Of a DNA stretch of 5,571 nt, positions 5,353-5,571 are shown piece by piece. Made by a program: the position numbers and the translations under genes. The number at the start of each line of letters is the position of its first letter. Within the stretch, counting starts at the first letter, position 1. The stretch is taken from assembly GCA_002502705.1 (NCBI GenBank), contig DAQB01000156.1:1-5571 (forward strand), in the 5' to 3' direction. The notes beneath the pieces were generated by a model. The model was given only the letters and a program-made list of their open reading frames with translations. It made no database searches and was not told the DNA's origin. This DNA is from Thermoplasmatales archaeon UBA582. GTDB lineage: Archaea; Thermoplasmatota; Thermoplasmata; Thermoplasmatales; Thermoplasmataceae.

Positions 5353-5421
5353 GCCGCCTCATTCATTTTGACTATTTATCATTTATTTATGCATCCATGG
5401 ATACAATTCTTGCATGCCCAA
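5345..5421. repeat. 10-bp inverted repeat across the DUF47/marC promoter region
   Basis: TTGGGCATGC at 5345-5354 and its exact reverse complement GCATGCCCAA at 5412-5421. The first arm covers the DUF47 start codon; the second is 34-43 bases before the MarC-family start. A 10-bp palindrome, ATCCATGGAT (5393-5402), lies between. These could be binding sites for a shared regulator of the divergent genes. No such regulator is identified. Confidence 0.45.
5372..5391 (-). promoter_or_regulatory. TATA region of the DUF47-PiT operon
   Basis: Minus-strand ATAAATAAATGATAAATA. Two overlapping boxes are possible: GATAAATAG (5380-5372), centred about 25 bases before the ATG, would give a leaderless message. 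ATAAATAAAT (5390-5381) would give a leader of about eight bases that includes GAGG. Confidence 0.5.
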
Positions 5422-5423
5422 AA

Positions 5424-5432
5424 AGATTAATT
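5424..5432 (+). promoter_or_regulatory. TATA box of the MarC-family gene
   Basis: AGATTAATT, centred about 27 bases before the GTG at 5455. It supports that start and, again, leaderless transcription. Confidence 0.5.
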
Positions 5433-5454
5433 CTGACCTGTATGTTACTGAGAT

Positions 5455-5571
5455 GTGGTTGATTTCCTCTTCCTTGTAACGGTATACGTTGCAGTTTTTT
5501 CCGTTCTGAACCCAATTGGTGCCATACCGACCCTGATATCCCTGACAAGCAATTACACCCCGGAGGAAAGA
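5455..5571 (+). CDS. MarC-family membrane protein, N-terminal fragment (3' end outside window)
   Basis: The first 39 codons of a MarC/UPF0056-family protein (PF01914), a six-helix membrane protein of unresolved function, once wrongly linked to multiple antibiotic resistance. The visible part is a first helix (VDFLFLVTVYVAVFSVL) followed by the family signature NPIGAIPTLISLTSNYTPEER, which matches the usual N/D-P-x-G-x-x-P and the later E-E-R. The start is GTG at 5455: a TGA lies two codons upstream in the same frame, and the ATG at 5453 is in another frame that stops after eight codons. A TATA box at the expected distance agrees. It is divergent from the DUF47-PiT operon across about 100 bases. 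Confidence 0.85.
   Translation, partial: MVDFLFLVTVYVAVFSVLNPIGAIPTLISLTSNYTPEER

Noticed and set aside
1..5571. CRISPR array or complete insertion sequence
   Set aside because: No regularly spaced repeats, no transposase frame and no terminal repeats with target duplication were found.

Overview
The window looks like a chromosomal segment of a Thermoplasmatales-type euryarchaeon. This is an inference from several signs. AT content is roughly 60%. Codons such as ATA, AGA and AGG are common. The tRNA-Thr has an archaeal-type U discriminator and no encoded CCA. Above all, most start codons (ATG, GTG and TTG alike) lie about 25-28 bases downstream of a TATA box with almost no room for a leader, the pattern of leaderless transcription. 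The species cannot be fixed from this sequence.

Layout, left to right. (1) 1-476 (+): C-terminal part of an APC-superfamily amino acid/polyamine permease, cut by the window edge. (2) 477-581: short convergent gap with a small perfect hairpin. (3) 582-1115 (-): an unrecognised 177-residue soluble protein with its own promoter. (4) 1116-1612: about 500 bases without an intact gene; it carries fragments of open frame in two phases and a diverged direct repeat, and looks like gene decay. (5) 1613-2364 (-): a VapBC-type toxin-antitoxin pair with a near-perfect 24-bp palindromic operator over the antitoxin start and a toxin that starts with TTG overlapping the antitoxin stop. (6) 2492-2564 (-): tRNA-Thr(UGU). 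(7) 2565-2799: a divergent promoter region with a 132-bp segment bounded by 14-bp inverted repeats. (8) 2800-3741 (+): an HPP-family membrane protein followed directly by a small unknown protein. (9) 3766-5352 (-): a two-gene operon, a DUF47/PhoU-like regulator and then a PiT-type phosphate permease. (10) 5455-5571 (+): start of a MarC-family membrane protein, cut by the window end.

How the genes work together: the DUF47 and PiT genes abut exactly (TGA then ATG) and are a classic phosphate or anion uptake pair. This PiT lacks both signature aspartates that are normally essential. The vapBC pair is self-contained and next to a tRNA gene and decayed DNA, which suggests an accessory insertion site. 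The HPP gene and its partner are probably co-transcribed. Their joint role is unknown; anion (nitrite-like) transport is only suggested by what is known of some HPP proteins.

I found no CRISPR array, complete insertion sequence, rRNA gene or obviously new multigene system. The best leads are the inverted-repeat segment at 2623-2754, the vapB operator, the aspartate-less PiT and the decayed region at 1203-1580.
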